Origin: Nitrospina sp. LS_NOB
GTDB taxonomy: Bacteria > Nitrospinota > Nitrospinia > Nitrospinales > VA-1
Length of the DNA: 64,000 nucleotides
NCBI GenBank assembly: GCA_001542995.1
Contig: LFLA01000021.1
Span: 186,001 to 250,000, forward strand
Reading direction: 5' to 3'
The translations under genes and the position numbers were made by a program. The notes below the pieces were generated by a model. It did not search any database. It was not told where the DNA came from and worked only from the letters and a program-made list of their open reading frames with translations. Within the stretch, counting starts at the first letter, position 1. Each line of letters opens with the position of its first letter. Positions 8,397-15,594 of this stretch are shown here, piece after piece.

Positions 8397-9299
8397 TTGC
8401 CGCTCACTGAAGCAACAAAACATAAGCTCGATACGTTGATCCGGTTTGTGATCTGGGTGGATATCACCATCCTGCTGTTGTATTTTTTGAGCCTCCAGTT
8501 TGGTGTTTCCTTCCCTTTTCCCCTTCCGGGGAAAAAGCTGAATAATCCACTGGCCCTGCTTTTACTGCTATTTTCCATACGACTAATGTTGAATGTCCCG
8601 TTTCGTAGCCGCCACCTTGGAACCTTGAACAGACTACTCACCGATATTCCTCATCGATTTTATTTTTTCGCTTTTTTGATCGTTGTGGAATTCGCACTTC
8701 AAATTATGTGGTTTACCTATCCCGATGACTTTCGCTGGAATTTAGACTTCGAACGGGGTTACGGCACCCATTTTTCTGCCATCCAGCTCTATATTCTGGG
8801 TCTGGTTGTAATGATGGCGGCTTGGGCCGATTACGGCAAGAAAGTCGGCTGGAAAGAAAAACTGCCATGGTATCATCTGGTCGCCAGTGTTTATTTTTAT
8901 ATCGGCCTGGATGATTGTATCGGCATCCACGACAATATTGCATGGAGCCGGAGCCTGTTCCCCAAATCAACAGTCTTTCACTTTATTTACGAATGGTTAT
9001 GGCTCTATGGCCCGCCCATTTTAATTACCGTTGTTTTTCTCAGCTGGTTCTTTTTAAAAAAATTCCTCTATTCACCGGGAATCATAGCCACGATGTTCGT
9101 GGCCCTGGCACTCTGGGTCTCGGTGCTTCTGCTTGAAGGACTAGCCAAAAATATTGTGTACCCGATGGGATTAGATTACAAACGATTGTTAATCAGCATT
9201 GAGGAAGGGTCTGAAATGTTAGGGGCAACCCTCTTTATGCTGGGGTTCAGCAAGCATCTTAAAAATATCCAGGAAAGAAAAGTGGAAATCCCGCAATGA
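8397..9299 (+). CDS. multi-pass membrane protein of unknown function
   Basis: A 300-residue integral membrane protein with about seven predicted helices (near 15-37, 48-65, 78-100, 125-147, 157-172, 200-222 and 230-250, with a possible further helix near 275-290). The start is TTG at 8397, since a stop lies in frame at 8382 and no ATG precedes the first helix. Acidic and histidine residues recur within or near helices (LDDCIGIHDN at about 170-180 and EEGSEMLGA near 275), a pattern that could bind metal or haem. I do not recognise the family. It is the last gene of the ilvB direction and is followed by repeat DNA. Confidence 0.75.
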   Translation: MPLTEATKHKLDTLIRFVIWVDITILLLYFLSLQFGVSFPFPLPGKKLNNPLALLLLLFSIRLMLNVPFRSRHLGTLNRLLTDIPHRFYFFAFLIVVEFALQIMWFTYPDDFRWNLDFERGYGTHFSAIQLYILGLVVMMAAWADYGKKVGWKEKLPWYHLVASVYFYIGLDDCIGIHDNIAWSRSLFPKSTVFHFIYEWLWLYGPPILITVVFLSWFFLKKFLYSPGIIATMFVALALWVSVLLLEGLAKNIVYPMGLDYKRLLISIEEGSEMLGATLFMLGFSKHLKNIQERKVEIPQ

Positions 9300-9424
9300 G
9301 GTTGTCTTGAGCACCAGCGTGACGCTGGCCTCACTCCCGTGGGAGGGAATGAATATAGGCTTGATTGGGCCGAGATGAACCGTTTACTCCTTCGGGGCAC
9401 GAAAGCTAAGGAAGAATATCACGG
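9300..9424. repeat. dispersed repeat between convergent genes
   Basis: Contains the CCAGCG-TGA-CGCTGG hairpin (about 9315-9329), a second CTCCC-GTG-GGAGG hairpin, and the module CTTCGGGGCACGAAAGCTAA (about 9391-9410) that recurs near 15379 and 59116. It lies between the 3' ends of two genes, where the hairpins may also act as terminators. Confidence 0.65.
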
Positions 9425-10342
9425 CTACTGGCCCCCACGCCCAGTGGTGAGACTGTATTCATGATAGGCGCGTTCGATATTCGCGTCCAGCCAGTTCAGG
9501 TTTTTCCAGCCTTTATATTTTTCCATCAAAACCGGCCGGACCGCATCCTGAGTTTCCTTGAGCGACTTGCCTTCTCCCAACTGTTTGAGAACCATTCCTT
9601 TAAGATTAAACAGGTAGTGTTTCATCGCCAGGAACACCGGCTTGCCGCCCGGCTCACCGTGGCCCGGAATATAAATTTCCGCATCCAAATTACCCAACTT
9701 GTTCATGGCAGAAATCCAATCCTCTATATAAGCGTCTCCCATGTACGGAATTTTTCCGTTAAAAACCAGGTCGCTGGTGATCAGGGTCTTCAGTTCCTCA
9801 ATATAAATGAACAGGTCCCCATCCGTGTGCCCCCGCACGTGAATCAGCTGTAAATTATACCCGCCGACAAAGATTTCCATCCTTTCCTTAAAAATCATAT
9901 TGGGCGGAGTGATGACCGTCTCATCCATTCCGGGAATATTCATGGTCTTGAAAAAATCCAGATGCTCCTTGCCGGAAGAACCCATCAGGCTCCTGCGAAC
10001 ATTTTCATGGGCAATGATGGCTCGACTGTCTTTAAATATCTGGTTACCAAAAGTGTGGTCCCCGTGATAATGCGTGTTGATGGTATAAAGGATGGGGAGA
10101 TCGGTTCGCTTACGAATTTCTGCCAGCACTTTTTCTGCTTCCTTCGGGGTCACCCGGGTATCCACCACAACGACACCGTCACGGGTGATGAGAAAGGTGG
10201 TGTTCGAGTCTATCCCCTCTCCATTCACAACTGTGAAAAGGTTCTTCCACACCTCAACGGTTTTAGAACCTTCCGCACTGCAAACCCCACCCAGAACGCT
10301 GACAAACAACGCTAAGCCGACCAACCACCTTAATCCCACCAT
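9425..10342 (-). CDS. secreted metallo-beta-lactamase-fold hydrolase
   Basis: A 305-residue protein with a signal peptide (hydrophobic 5-20, probable cleavage near Ala23). It carries the canonical zinc motif THYHGDH (90-96, HxHxDH), a further His in RGHTDGD and the C-terminal IPGHGEP His. The Asp normally found as GD after the beta strand appears as ITSDLV. This places it among the periplasmic hydrolases associated with thiol oxidation, quinoprotein relay or beta-lactam cleavage; the substrate is unknown. It is a single gene running toward the ilvB block. A paralogue with damaged ligands lies at 48028-49044. Confidence 0.88.
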   Translation of the reverse strand: MVGLRWLVGLALFVSVLGGVCSAEGSKTVEVWKNLFTVVNGEGIDSNTTFLITRDGVVVVDTRVTPKEAEKVLAEIRKRTDLPILYTINTHYHGDHTFGNQIFKDSRAIIAHENVRRSLMGSSGKEHLDFFKTMNIPGMDETVITPPNMIFKERMEIFVGGYNLQLIHVRGHTDGDLFIYIEELKTLITSDLVFNGKIPYMGDAYIEDWISAMNKLGNLDAEIYIPGHGEPGGKPVFLAMKHYLFNLKGMVLKQLGEGKSLKETQDAVRPVLMEKYKGWKNLNWLDANIERAYHEYSLTTGRGGQ

Positions 10343-10477
10343 ATCAATCCCCTAAAAAACTGTTTAACATTTGTGTGTAGCACCTCTAACAATCAACTTT
10401 GCATCGAATAATTAGAGAGCCCTTAGCCTGCATATTGCATGAGCAAATGAATAAGAGATGGTTTTCATATATGCTAC

Positions 10478-10575
10478 CCCCTCATCCTAACCTTCTCCCT
10501 CCAGGGGAGAAGGGACTTTTTGCTTCCTCTCCCTTGAGGGGAGAGGCAAGGCGTAGCCGCGGTGAGGGTGATTTA
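10478..10575. repeat. MITE-like palindromic repeat
   Basis: Two adjacent stem-loops, CTCCCTCC-AGGGGAG and CTCTCCCTTGAGGGGAGAG, followed by GGCGTAGCCGCGGTGAGGGTGA and preceded by CCCTCATCCTAACC, so the two ends are inverted relative to each other. This is the widespread CCCTCA...TGAGGG short intergenic element. No protein is encoded; frames crossing it are chance. Confidence 0.75.
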
Positions 10576-10670
10576 ATAATACTTTCAGTCCTAATATTGA
10601 AATACTCATGCAATATGGGTTGGTTATGGAAACGAGGCGCATGGTAGCATTTCCCCCCTTGCCCGGCAAC

Positions 10671-10790
10671 TACTAGGCGTAGGGCCAATGTTGTCATCCT
10701 GAATTAGACCGTCACCCTGAGGCCCTCGAAGGGTCATGCCCCGTAGGGGTCCATTGCATTCTGGGTCCAGCGACACGCTGGCCTTTAACC
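10671..10790. repeat. dispersed repeat, GGCGTAGGGCC family
   Basis: Starts with TACTAGGCGTAGGGCCAATG (10671-10690), which is repeated almost exactly at 11505-11524 and in part at 45401-45420. It continues with a TGTCATCCTGA core, a GCCCCGTAGGGG hairpin and CCAGCG-ACA-CGCTGG. With the copy downstream of tRNA-His it flanks sspB and that tRNA as direct repeats. Confidence 0.72.
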
Positions 10791-10818
10791 TCATTAATAT
10801 TTATGTTAATTTAGCTGT

Positions 10819-11274
10819 ATGAACGCCTTGAGCAAAAAGAAATATGATTTTCTTTTGTACTTGCTGGAAGAAGGCGACGCCATGGTTTGCCTCGACGCCC
10901 GGCTCCCGGAAGTGGATGTTCCAGCGAACCAAAAAGATAATTCATCGCTGAACCTGATATTCAACCTAAATTTCAGGCGCTCGCTTGAAATTACAGAAGA
11001 AGGGATTTTTGCCACGCTGGCCTTCGACGGCAGAGCCTATAAATGCTCCCTTCCCTATGACGCGGTTTGGGCCATATACGACCCCAAAATGAAGAACGGT
11101 CAGGTGTGGGAGGAAAGCATCCCGGAAGATATGAACCTGGCAGATCAGGTGATGGTGGACCAGCCGGAAAAACTGCAACCAAAGCTGAAACCCGTGAAAT
11201 CAAGCGGCAAACCTGCCAAGGACGCCAAACCCGAAGGTAAACGCGACCGCAGCCACCTTCGAGTCATCAAATAA
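10819..11274 (+). CDS. sspB: SspB-like ClpXP adaptor
   Basis: A 151-residue protein with the SspB fold order: an N-terminal helix (about 4-18), VCLDARLPEVDVP (about 24-36) matching the first strand and substrate groove, NLIFNLNFRRSLEIT, FDGRAYKCSLPYDAVWAIYD (about 70-89), a flexible acidic and Lys/Pro-rich linker (about 95-140), and a C-terminal SHLRVIK. In E. coli that terminal LRVVK-type peptide docks on the ClpX zinc domain, and the folded part tethers ssrA-tagged proteins. Retention of both ends argues for a functional adaptor that delivers stalled-ribosome products to ClpXP. The ATG is the first of the frame; the upstream region is repeat DNA. Confidence 0.85.
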   Translation: MNALSKKKYDFLLYLLEEGDAMVCLDARLPEVDVPANQKDNSSLNLIFNLNFRRSLEITEEGIFATLAFDGRAYKCSLPYDAVWAIYDPKMKNGQVWEESIPEDMNLADQVMVDQPEKLQPKLKPVKSSGKPAKDAKPEGKRDRSHLRVIK

Positions 11275-11411
11275 TTGCACCCGACGGCTACCATATCCTT
11301 TACAAAGGTTTGGGGATAGATTACACTTTCCCACTGCTTGCGGAGAGCCTCCGCTGGCATAAGTAAAGGCTTTATTGGGTTGTAGAATTTAGTTTAAGTA
11401 AAAAATATCAT

Positions 11412-11488
11412 GGTGGGCGTAGCTCAGTTGGTAGAGCTCTCGGTTGTGGTCCGAGCGGTCGCGGGTTCGAATCCCGTCGCTCACCCCA
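11412..11488 (+). tRNA. tRNA-His (GTG)
   Basis: A complete cloverleaf: acceptor GTGGGCG (11413-11419) pairs with CGCTCAC (11478-11484), the anticodon loop is TTGTGGT with anticodon GTG, and the T-arm contains GGTTCGAATCC. The diagnostic extra G(-1) is encoded at 11412 and faces C73, and CCA is encoded at 11486-11488. A dispersed repeat starts 16 bp downstream. Confidence 0.97.
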
Positions 11489-11504
11489 TTTTTTCTGCTA
11501 GTGC

Positions 11505-11563
11505 TACTGGGCGTAGGGCCAATGTTGTCATCCTGAGGCTCTCGAAGGATCGTGCCCTGAAGG
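11505..11563. repeat. dispersed repeat, GGCGTAGGGCC family
   Basis: CTACTGGGCGTAGGGCCAAT followed by TGTCATCCTGAGG and a CTCGAAGGATCGTGCCC segment. It is the second copy of the element at 10671, in the same orientation, and sits just after tRNA-His. Confidence 0.72.
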
Positions 11564-11655
11564 AATTAATATCACCACCGGTTGATAAATTCATAAAAAT
11601 TGCGGAGGCCTGCAATTTAAGCCCCCAAGAACTTCTTCCTGAAGATTATCTTTAA
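11564..11655 (+). pseudogene. 3' remnant of a possible HTH protein gene
   Basis: Following directly on the repeat, a frame of about 28 residues ends in KIAEACNLSPQELL...YL and a stop at 11655. The pattern IAEAxNLSPxELL is like the last helix of XRE-type DNA-binding domains. The rest of the gene is missing and the repeat occupies its place, so this looks like a truncated remnant. The family call is tentative. Confidence 0.4.
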
Positions 11656-11682
11656 ATCTGAGGCGGGGTGGTTGATTTGGGA

Positions 11683-12342
11683 CTACTTTGGGAGGCTCTC
11701 CTTTATTCCGAGTATATCTTCTTTCGAGAACCCAAACCAATTCATTAAAACCCATATTAGACAGATCAGCGTCACTACTTTGGCAATATGTCCGAAGACG
11801 TTGTTCTCGAATTTCCCAACATCAAACCCGGTGGCCTCAATTAAGATGAATGGGATTCTTAGTACGGAGAACAATACGTTTTTAAACCAGTGAAACGGGT
11901 TGATCATGGCGCGAAACTCTACCCTTTCACACTCATTACATGCACCAACAACTGCTTGTAATTTATCGTGAACAGTTTGGAAGTCGATACTGCCGTGCGA
12001 GTTATTCTCCAAAACTGAGTCAAAGATATTTATGGGGATGATAGGCCCCCCGACATTGGCAGGGGGGAAGCTCTGCAAATCTGCAGAGATTGAGTGTTTT
12101 CTGGCTATGCTTTTTAATCTTTCCATATTTTGCGAAAGATAGTCGCGCAGACCTGGATAATTTTCATCCATCTCACTGGCGTTCTTTCTAACGATTTTTT
12201 GAAGTGCTGAAGGTCCTCCGTACCCCATAGGGTTCCTAGGCAAGCTATCTTTGGCCTTGACTTCGATTGCGTGGAATTCTGTTAATTTCCCGCCGAATTC
12301 ATCAATAAATATCTTGTCAGATTTTGCTTCAAAATACCCCAT
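11683..12342 (-). CDS. hypothetical membrane-anchored protein
   Basis: A 219-residue product. The N-terminal roughly 140 residues are soluble and polar, with a HAIEVKAKDSL stretch and a CNEC pair (about 134-137). The C-terminus has one or two hydrophobic segments (about 153-170 and 185-203), so the protein is probably attached to the inner membrane by its C-terminal end. The family is not recognised. It lies 38 bp downstream of another orphan membrane gene on the same strand, and the two probably form a unit. AT-rich composition suggests accessory DNA. Confidence 0.6.
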   Translation of the reverse strand: MGYFEAKSDKIFIDEFGGKLTEFHAIEVKAKDSLPRNPMGYGGPSALQKIVRKNASEMDENYPGLRDYLSQNMERLKSIARKHSISADLQSFPPANVGGPIIPINIFDSVLENNSHGSIDFQTVHDKLQAVVGACNECERVEFRAMINPFHWFKNVLFSVLRIPFILIEATGFDVGKFENNVFGHIAKVVTLICLIWVLMNWFGFSKEDILGIKESLPK

Positions 12343-12380
12343 CGTTTCCCTTATGAAAATATGAAGAGCCGCTGCTCCTG

Positions 12381-12911
12381 CTACTTATTGGATTTCTCTG
12401 AATCCAAAGCATCAACATGGTTTTTTAGAGCATTTATGGCAGGTTTAATTGCTGGATAAATATTTTGCTCAATATATTCAATTTGTTGCTCGGATACCGA
12501 TACCCTGCCTTCAGGGGTTGAGTGAGTAGCAATATTACCCATTTCATTGACTGCATCCACGTTTGAATAGACATCATACAATAAAATAATATCGTCACCG
12601 ATGACAAGCCTGGACGCGTATGTTTTCCAAGCATCGACAGATAGCCGGATAGGTAAGTAGACAGGGTATGCGGCCCCGCCCTGTTGTCCCTTGATATTCT
12701 CTGTGAGCTTCCCCTGGACTTTAATCTTTATGGCCATCTGAGTAAGCTCATGCATCACTCCCTTTAGAGCATACAGATGTTTGAGTTTTACATCTTCCTC
12801 TTTGGATCGATTCTCTTTCCACCAATTAAGGAAGAATGCAATTAGAGCAATACCAAGAGAAAGAGCGGCCCCAAAGAGAATATCTAAATATTTTGGTTCG
12901 TAAGTTGACAT
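12381..12911 (-). CDS. hypothetical protein with N-terminal membrane helix
   Basis: A 176-residue protein with one hydrophobic helix (about 11-29, containing FGAALSLGIALIAFFLNWW), followed by a Lys/Glu-rich stretch (ENRSKEEDVKLK) and a mostly helical cytosolic domain. This architecture, a single helix then an alpha domain, is common among small phage-defence and unknown accessory proteins, but no diagnostic motif is present. It is the first gene of a two-gene minus-strand unit with 11683-12342. Confidence 0.62.
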   Translation of the reverse strand: MSTYEPKYLDILFGAALSLGIALIAFFLNWWKENRSKEEDVKLKHLYALKGVMHELTQMAIKIKVQGKLTENIKGQQGGAAYPVYLPIRLSVDAWKTYASRLVIGDDIILLYDVYSNVDAVNEMGNIATHSTPEGRVSVSEQQIEYIEQNIYPAIKPAINALKNHVDALDSEKSNK

Positions 12912-13064
12912 AGAGTTATTCCCCTCTTTTGGGGAGCCTTATGAATGTTCTTCCTAGGCTCTCCAAAAATTTTATGGCCTATATTTACCATAGCAATATT
13001 ACCAGAAAATGCTAAAATCAGACAATTCTCGTAAATGATAATTGAAGAACAAAAGGAAAAGTCA

Positions 13065-13620
13065 ATGGAGTTTACACTTGTTTACCGGGGAGAATTAAAG
13101 GCCAATGCAGGCCCTAATGAAAAAATGGAAATTCGCCGTAAATTCCACCCGCAACTTAAAAAGCTTTGGGGATTTCCACCATTAAAAACCCTTAACAACA
13201 AAAAGATATTAAACGATTCACCATCTAATAAGGAAATTACAATTATTCAAAATGTTAAAGATTTTCGTTTTGCTCCTTTTAGTTAATAAAAAATATCACT
13301 TTCTTGCAAATTTAGAAATAATTCTTTTCAGGCCACAAGAACCGGGGTCAATTTTTCTGGAAGGCGGTGATATTGATAACAGTCTTAAAACTCTGTTTGA
13401 CGCTCTTCAGATGCCAAGTCAAGCTCAAGAAATTCCAAAAAATGACAGTCCAAAGGACGATGAAGATCCTTTCTACTGTCTACTGGAGGATGACAAATTG
13501 ATATCTTCCATAACAGTTAAAACTCATCAATTATTAAAAGATTATGATAGGGCGACTTCTGTTGAATTACTAATTGTAGTCGAAACCAAACAGGTTATTA
13601 ATTCTTGGGTAAGTTATTAA
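13065..13620 (+). pseudogene. conserved hypothetical gene broken by a +1 frameshift
   Basis: Two frames join into one recognisable protein. The first starts at ATG 13065 (MEFTLVYRGELKAN, ribosome site GGAAAAG just upstream) and runs to a stop at 13286. The second continues from about 13280 with LVNKKYHFLANLEIILFRP, then GGDIDNSLKTLFDALQMP and EDPFYCLLEDD, ending at 13620. The order matches a family of about 170-180 residues whose core GDxDNxLKTLFDAL resembles RusA-type resolvase acidic motifs. The break is at CCTTTTAG (about 13275-13282), where one T too many puts the ribosome out of frame. It may be a real mutation or an assembly error in a short T-run. Confidence 0.65.
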
Positions 13621-13915
13621 TGGTGGCCGCAGCACACCGCACTGCCTATTAGCACCAACACTGTTTTAGTAAAATAGTCTAAAGGTACTTGGAGAATTTG
13701 CCTGGCTGATCGAACCTGACTGACCTTCATAACTGTTCTTGTTATCGGCCTCTCACACCAGAAACAAAGTCACTCAAACCAGGCCCACTGGATCCCAACT
13801 TTTACTATTGATACCTGCTAATTAATAGTACTCTCACGATTAGAATTTTTAAAATAGCATGTGCTGAGACTTTGTGTACTGAGCGGGCTTAACCAAGGAA
13901 ATAGGGAGAACACAT
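13621..13915. other. intergenic, nothing coding seen
   Basis: No convincing frame, RNA gene or strong terminator. A short inverted repeat, TACTATT (13803-13809) and AATAGTA (13824-13830), precedes the DUF4268 gene and might be regulatory. AAGGAAATAGGGAGA at about 13896-13910 serves as the ribosome site of that gene. Confidence 0.4.
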
Positions 13916-14848
13916 ATGATCGGCAGAATGAAAAGAGTACATTTGCGAGAAGTATGGAAAAACGAAGCCAAAAACTTTACGACATGGTTGTACGACAACC
14001 TTGAAGTATTGGCTGAGGAACTCAACATGGATTTAACTGCCGATGAAATGGAAAAGAGGGTCGGTCCTTTTTCTGCGGATATAACAGCCGAGGATGCCTC
14101 CGGTCAGAAGGTGTTGATTGAAAACCAACTTGAGAAAACTGACCATGTGCATTTAGGTCAGATACTTACTTATGTTTTAAATCTTGATGCAAAAATCGCA
14201 ATCTGGATTTCAAGCGATCCACGTCCGGAACATGTAACCGCAATTGAATGGTTGAATGAATCTTCAGCCGGGGTTCGTTTTTATCTTATTAAAGTTGAAG
14301 CGTATCGAATAGGTCAATCAGAGCCAGCGGCAAAATTTACGGTTGTTACCGGCCCCAGTGAAAAGACGGATATTGTTGTGGGTGAAAAGAAGGACCTAGC
14401 TGAACGGCACAAGTTGTCTTTTGACTTCTGGAAGTCATTATTAGAGCGAAGCAAACAAAAAACGAGTCTGCTCGGGAATATTTCACCCGGAATAGCCAAT
14501 TGGATTGGTACTGGTTCAGGCGTTCGGGGTTTAGGATTCAATTATGCGATTACGTTGAAATCTGGTCAGGCAGAGCTTTATATCGACCGTGGCAAGGATT
14601 GTGATGAAGAGAATAATCAAATTTTTGACAAGTTATTTTCACATAAAGATGAAATTGAACAGGAATTTGGAGACACGTTGCGTTGGGAGCGGTTAAATGA
14701 TCGCCGAGCTGCTCGTATTAGCAAACGAATAGAGTTTGCCGGGCTCCGTGATAAAGAAAAGTGGCCAAAGTTGCAAGACGAAATGATTGACGCAATGATC
14801 CATCTCGAAAAAGTCCTAAAAAATCACATTAAGGCTTTGAAAATTTAA
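13916..14848 (+). CDS. DUF4268 protein with nuclease-like N-terminal domain
   Basis: A 310-residue protein. The N-terminal domain (about 40-130) has the order GPFSADI...LIENQLEKTDHVHLGQ, a degenerate PD-(D/E)XK-type core in which the Asp of SADI and the ExQ of IENQ stand where a nuclease would have D and ExK. The C-terminal half (about 155-305) is the DUF4268 domain. Such proteins occur in restriction and defence neighbourhoods and as orphans, and their activity has not been settled. Start at ATG 13916 or 13928 (MKRVHL). A small coiled-coil membrane protein follows 48 bp downstream. Accessory gene. Confidence 0.78.
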   Translation: MIGRMKRVHLREVWKNEAKNFTTWLYDNLEVLAEELNMDLTADEMEKRVGPFSADITAEDASGQKVLIENQLEKTDHVHLGQILTYVLNLDAKIAIWISSDPRPEHVTAIEWLNESSAGVRFYLIKVEAYRIGQSEPAAKFTVVTGPSEKTDIVVGEKKDLAERHKLSFDFWKSLLERSKQKTSLLGNISPGIANWIGTGSGVRGLGFNYAITLKSGQAELYIDRGKDCDEENNQIFDKLFSHKDEIEQEFGDTLRWERLNDRRAARISKRIEFAGLRDKEKWPKLQDEMIDAMIHLEKVLKNHIKALKI

Positions 14849-14896
14849 GCGTTGATAAAAATTAGCCTACATGGCATCAATATTTAAGGAGGTCGG

Positions 14897-15259
14897 ATGG
14901 AAGACCACAACTTAAAAAAAACCGGTTACTGGATTTCCAGTATTTGGCTTCTTTTTGTCTTTATATATTCCATTCAAAGCGAGGATAAGTTTTGGGGATT
15001 AGAATTAAATGAGTTCGGGGACTTTCTAGCAGGCGGTATTGCTCCGATTGCCTTTCTTTGGTTTGTGTTGGCATTTTTTCAACAATCAAAAGAATTAAAG
15101 CAAAACACTAGTATTTTGGATTTACAAAGGGAAGAATTGAAATTAACCAGAGAAGAAATGGCTAAGCAAAGCGAGCAATTGACCCTGCAAACAAAATACA
15201 TGGCTATTCAAGTGAATCGCGAGGAGTTTAAAGATTTGCCAAGATTGGCGCTTGAATAA
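14897..15259 (+). CDS. small membrane protein with coiled coil
   Basis: A 120-residue protein with two hydrophobic segments (about 9-26 and 43-64) followed by a Gln/Glu/Lys-rich coiled coil (QQSKELKQN through EEMAKQSEQL, about 65-100). The ribosome site AAGGAGG at 14886-14892 is strong. Proteins of this shape are common as orphans in accessory DNA. The C-terminus ends shortly after the coiled coil and just before a repeat block, so the gene may have been shortened at the 3' end. Confidence 0.65.
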   Translation: MEDHNLKKTGYWISSIWLLFVFIYSIQSEDKFWGLELNEFGDFLAGGIAPIAFLWFVLAFFQQSKELKQNTSILDLQREELKLTREEMAKQSEQLTLQTKYMAIQVNREEFKDLPRLALE

Positions 15260-15292
15260 AGGGGTCAAGTCCACTATTGACGGTAAGCTAAC

Positions 15293-15594
15293 CCTTAAGT
15301 TTCAACAACCGTACACCCACTGGATCTACCCATGCTGGGCACGAAGTTAATGTTGGGGATATCGTATACCTCCGGGGCACGAAAGCTAATGAGTCGGATA
15401 CCATACCCTATAAGGGCATGAAGTTATTAGGAGGGGATAACACACGCTCACGAGGGCTTTGGTATACCCGTGCCCCCCTGCGGGGCACAAAGTCTAAGGT
15501 AGAATATAATGCGCTCATGAAGTTTGAGGAGGAGATATAACAGAACATAACGCCAACTCCATGGGGTTTCTTGTGGAACCGAACCAACCTATTT
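15293..15594. repeat. complex block of dispersed repeats
   Basis: Several modules in tandem: CACTGGATCTACCC and GGGCACGAAGTTAATGTTGG (about 15317-15355), GGGGCACGAAAGCTAATG (about 15374-15391), CTCACGAGGGCTTTGG, a CCCCCCTGCGGGGCAC hairpin and ATAACGCCAACTCC at the end. The same modules appear at 18048-18115, 22317-22440, 22603-22636 and 59100-59190. No coding capacity is supported. Confidence 0.7.

Noticed and set aside
10399-10647. 82-residue coding frame
   Set aside because: It crosses the MITE-like hairpins at 10478-10575 and its codon pattern follows the palindromes. No ribosome site or family.
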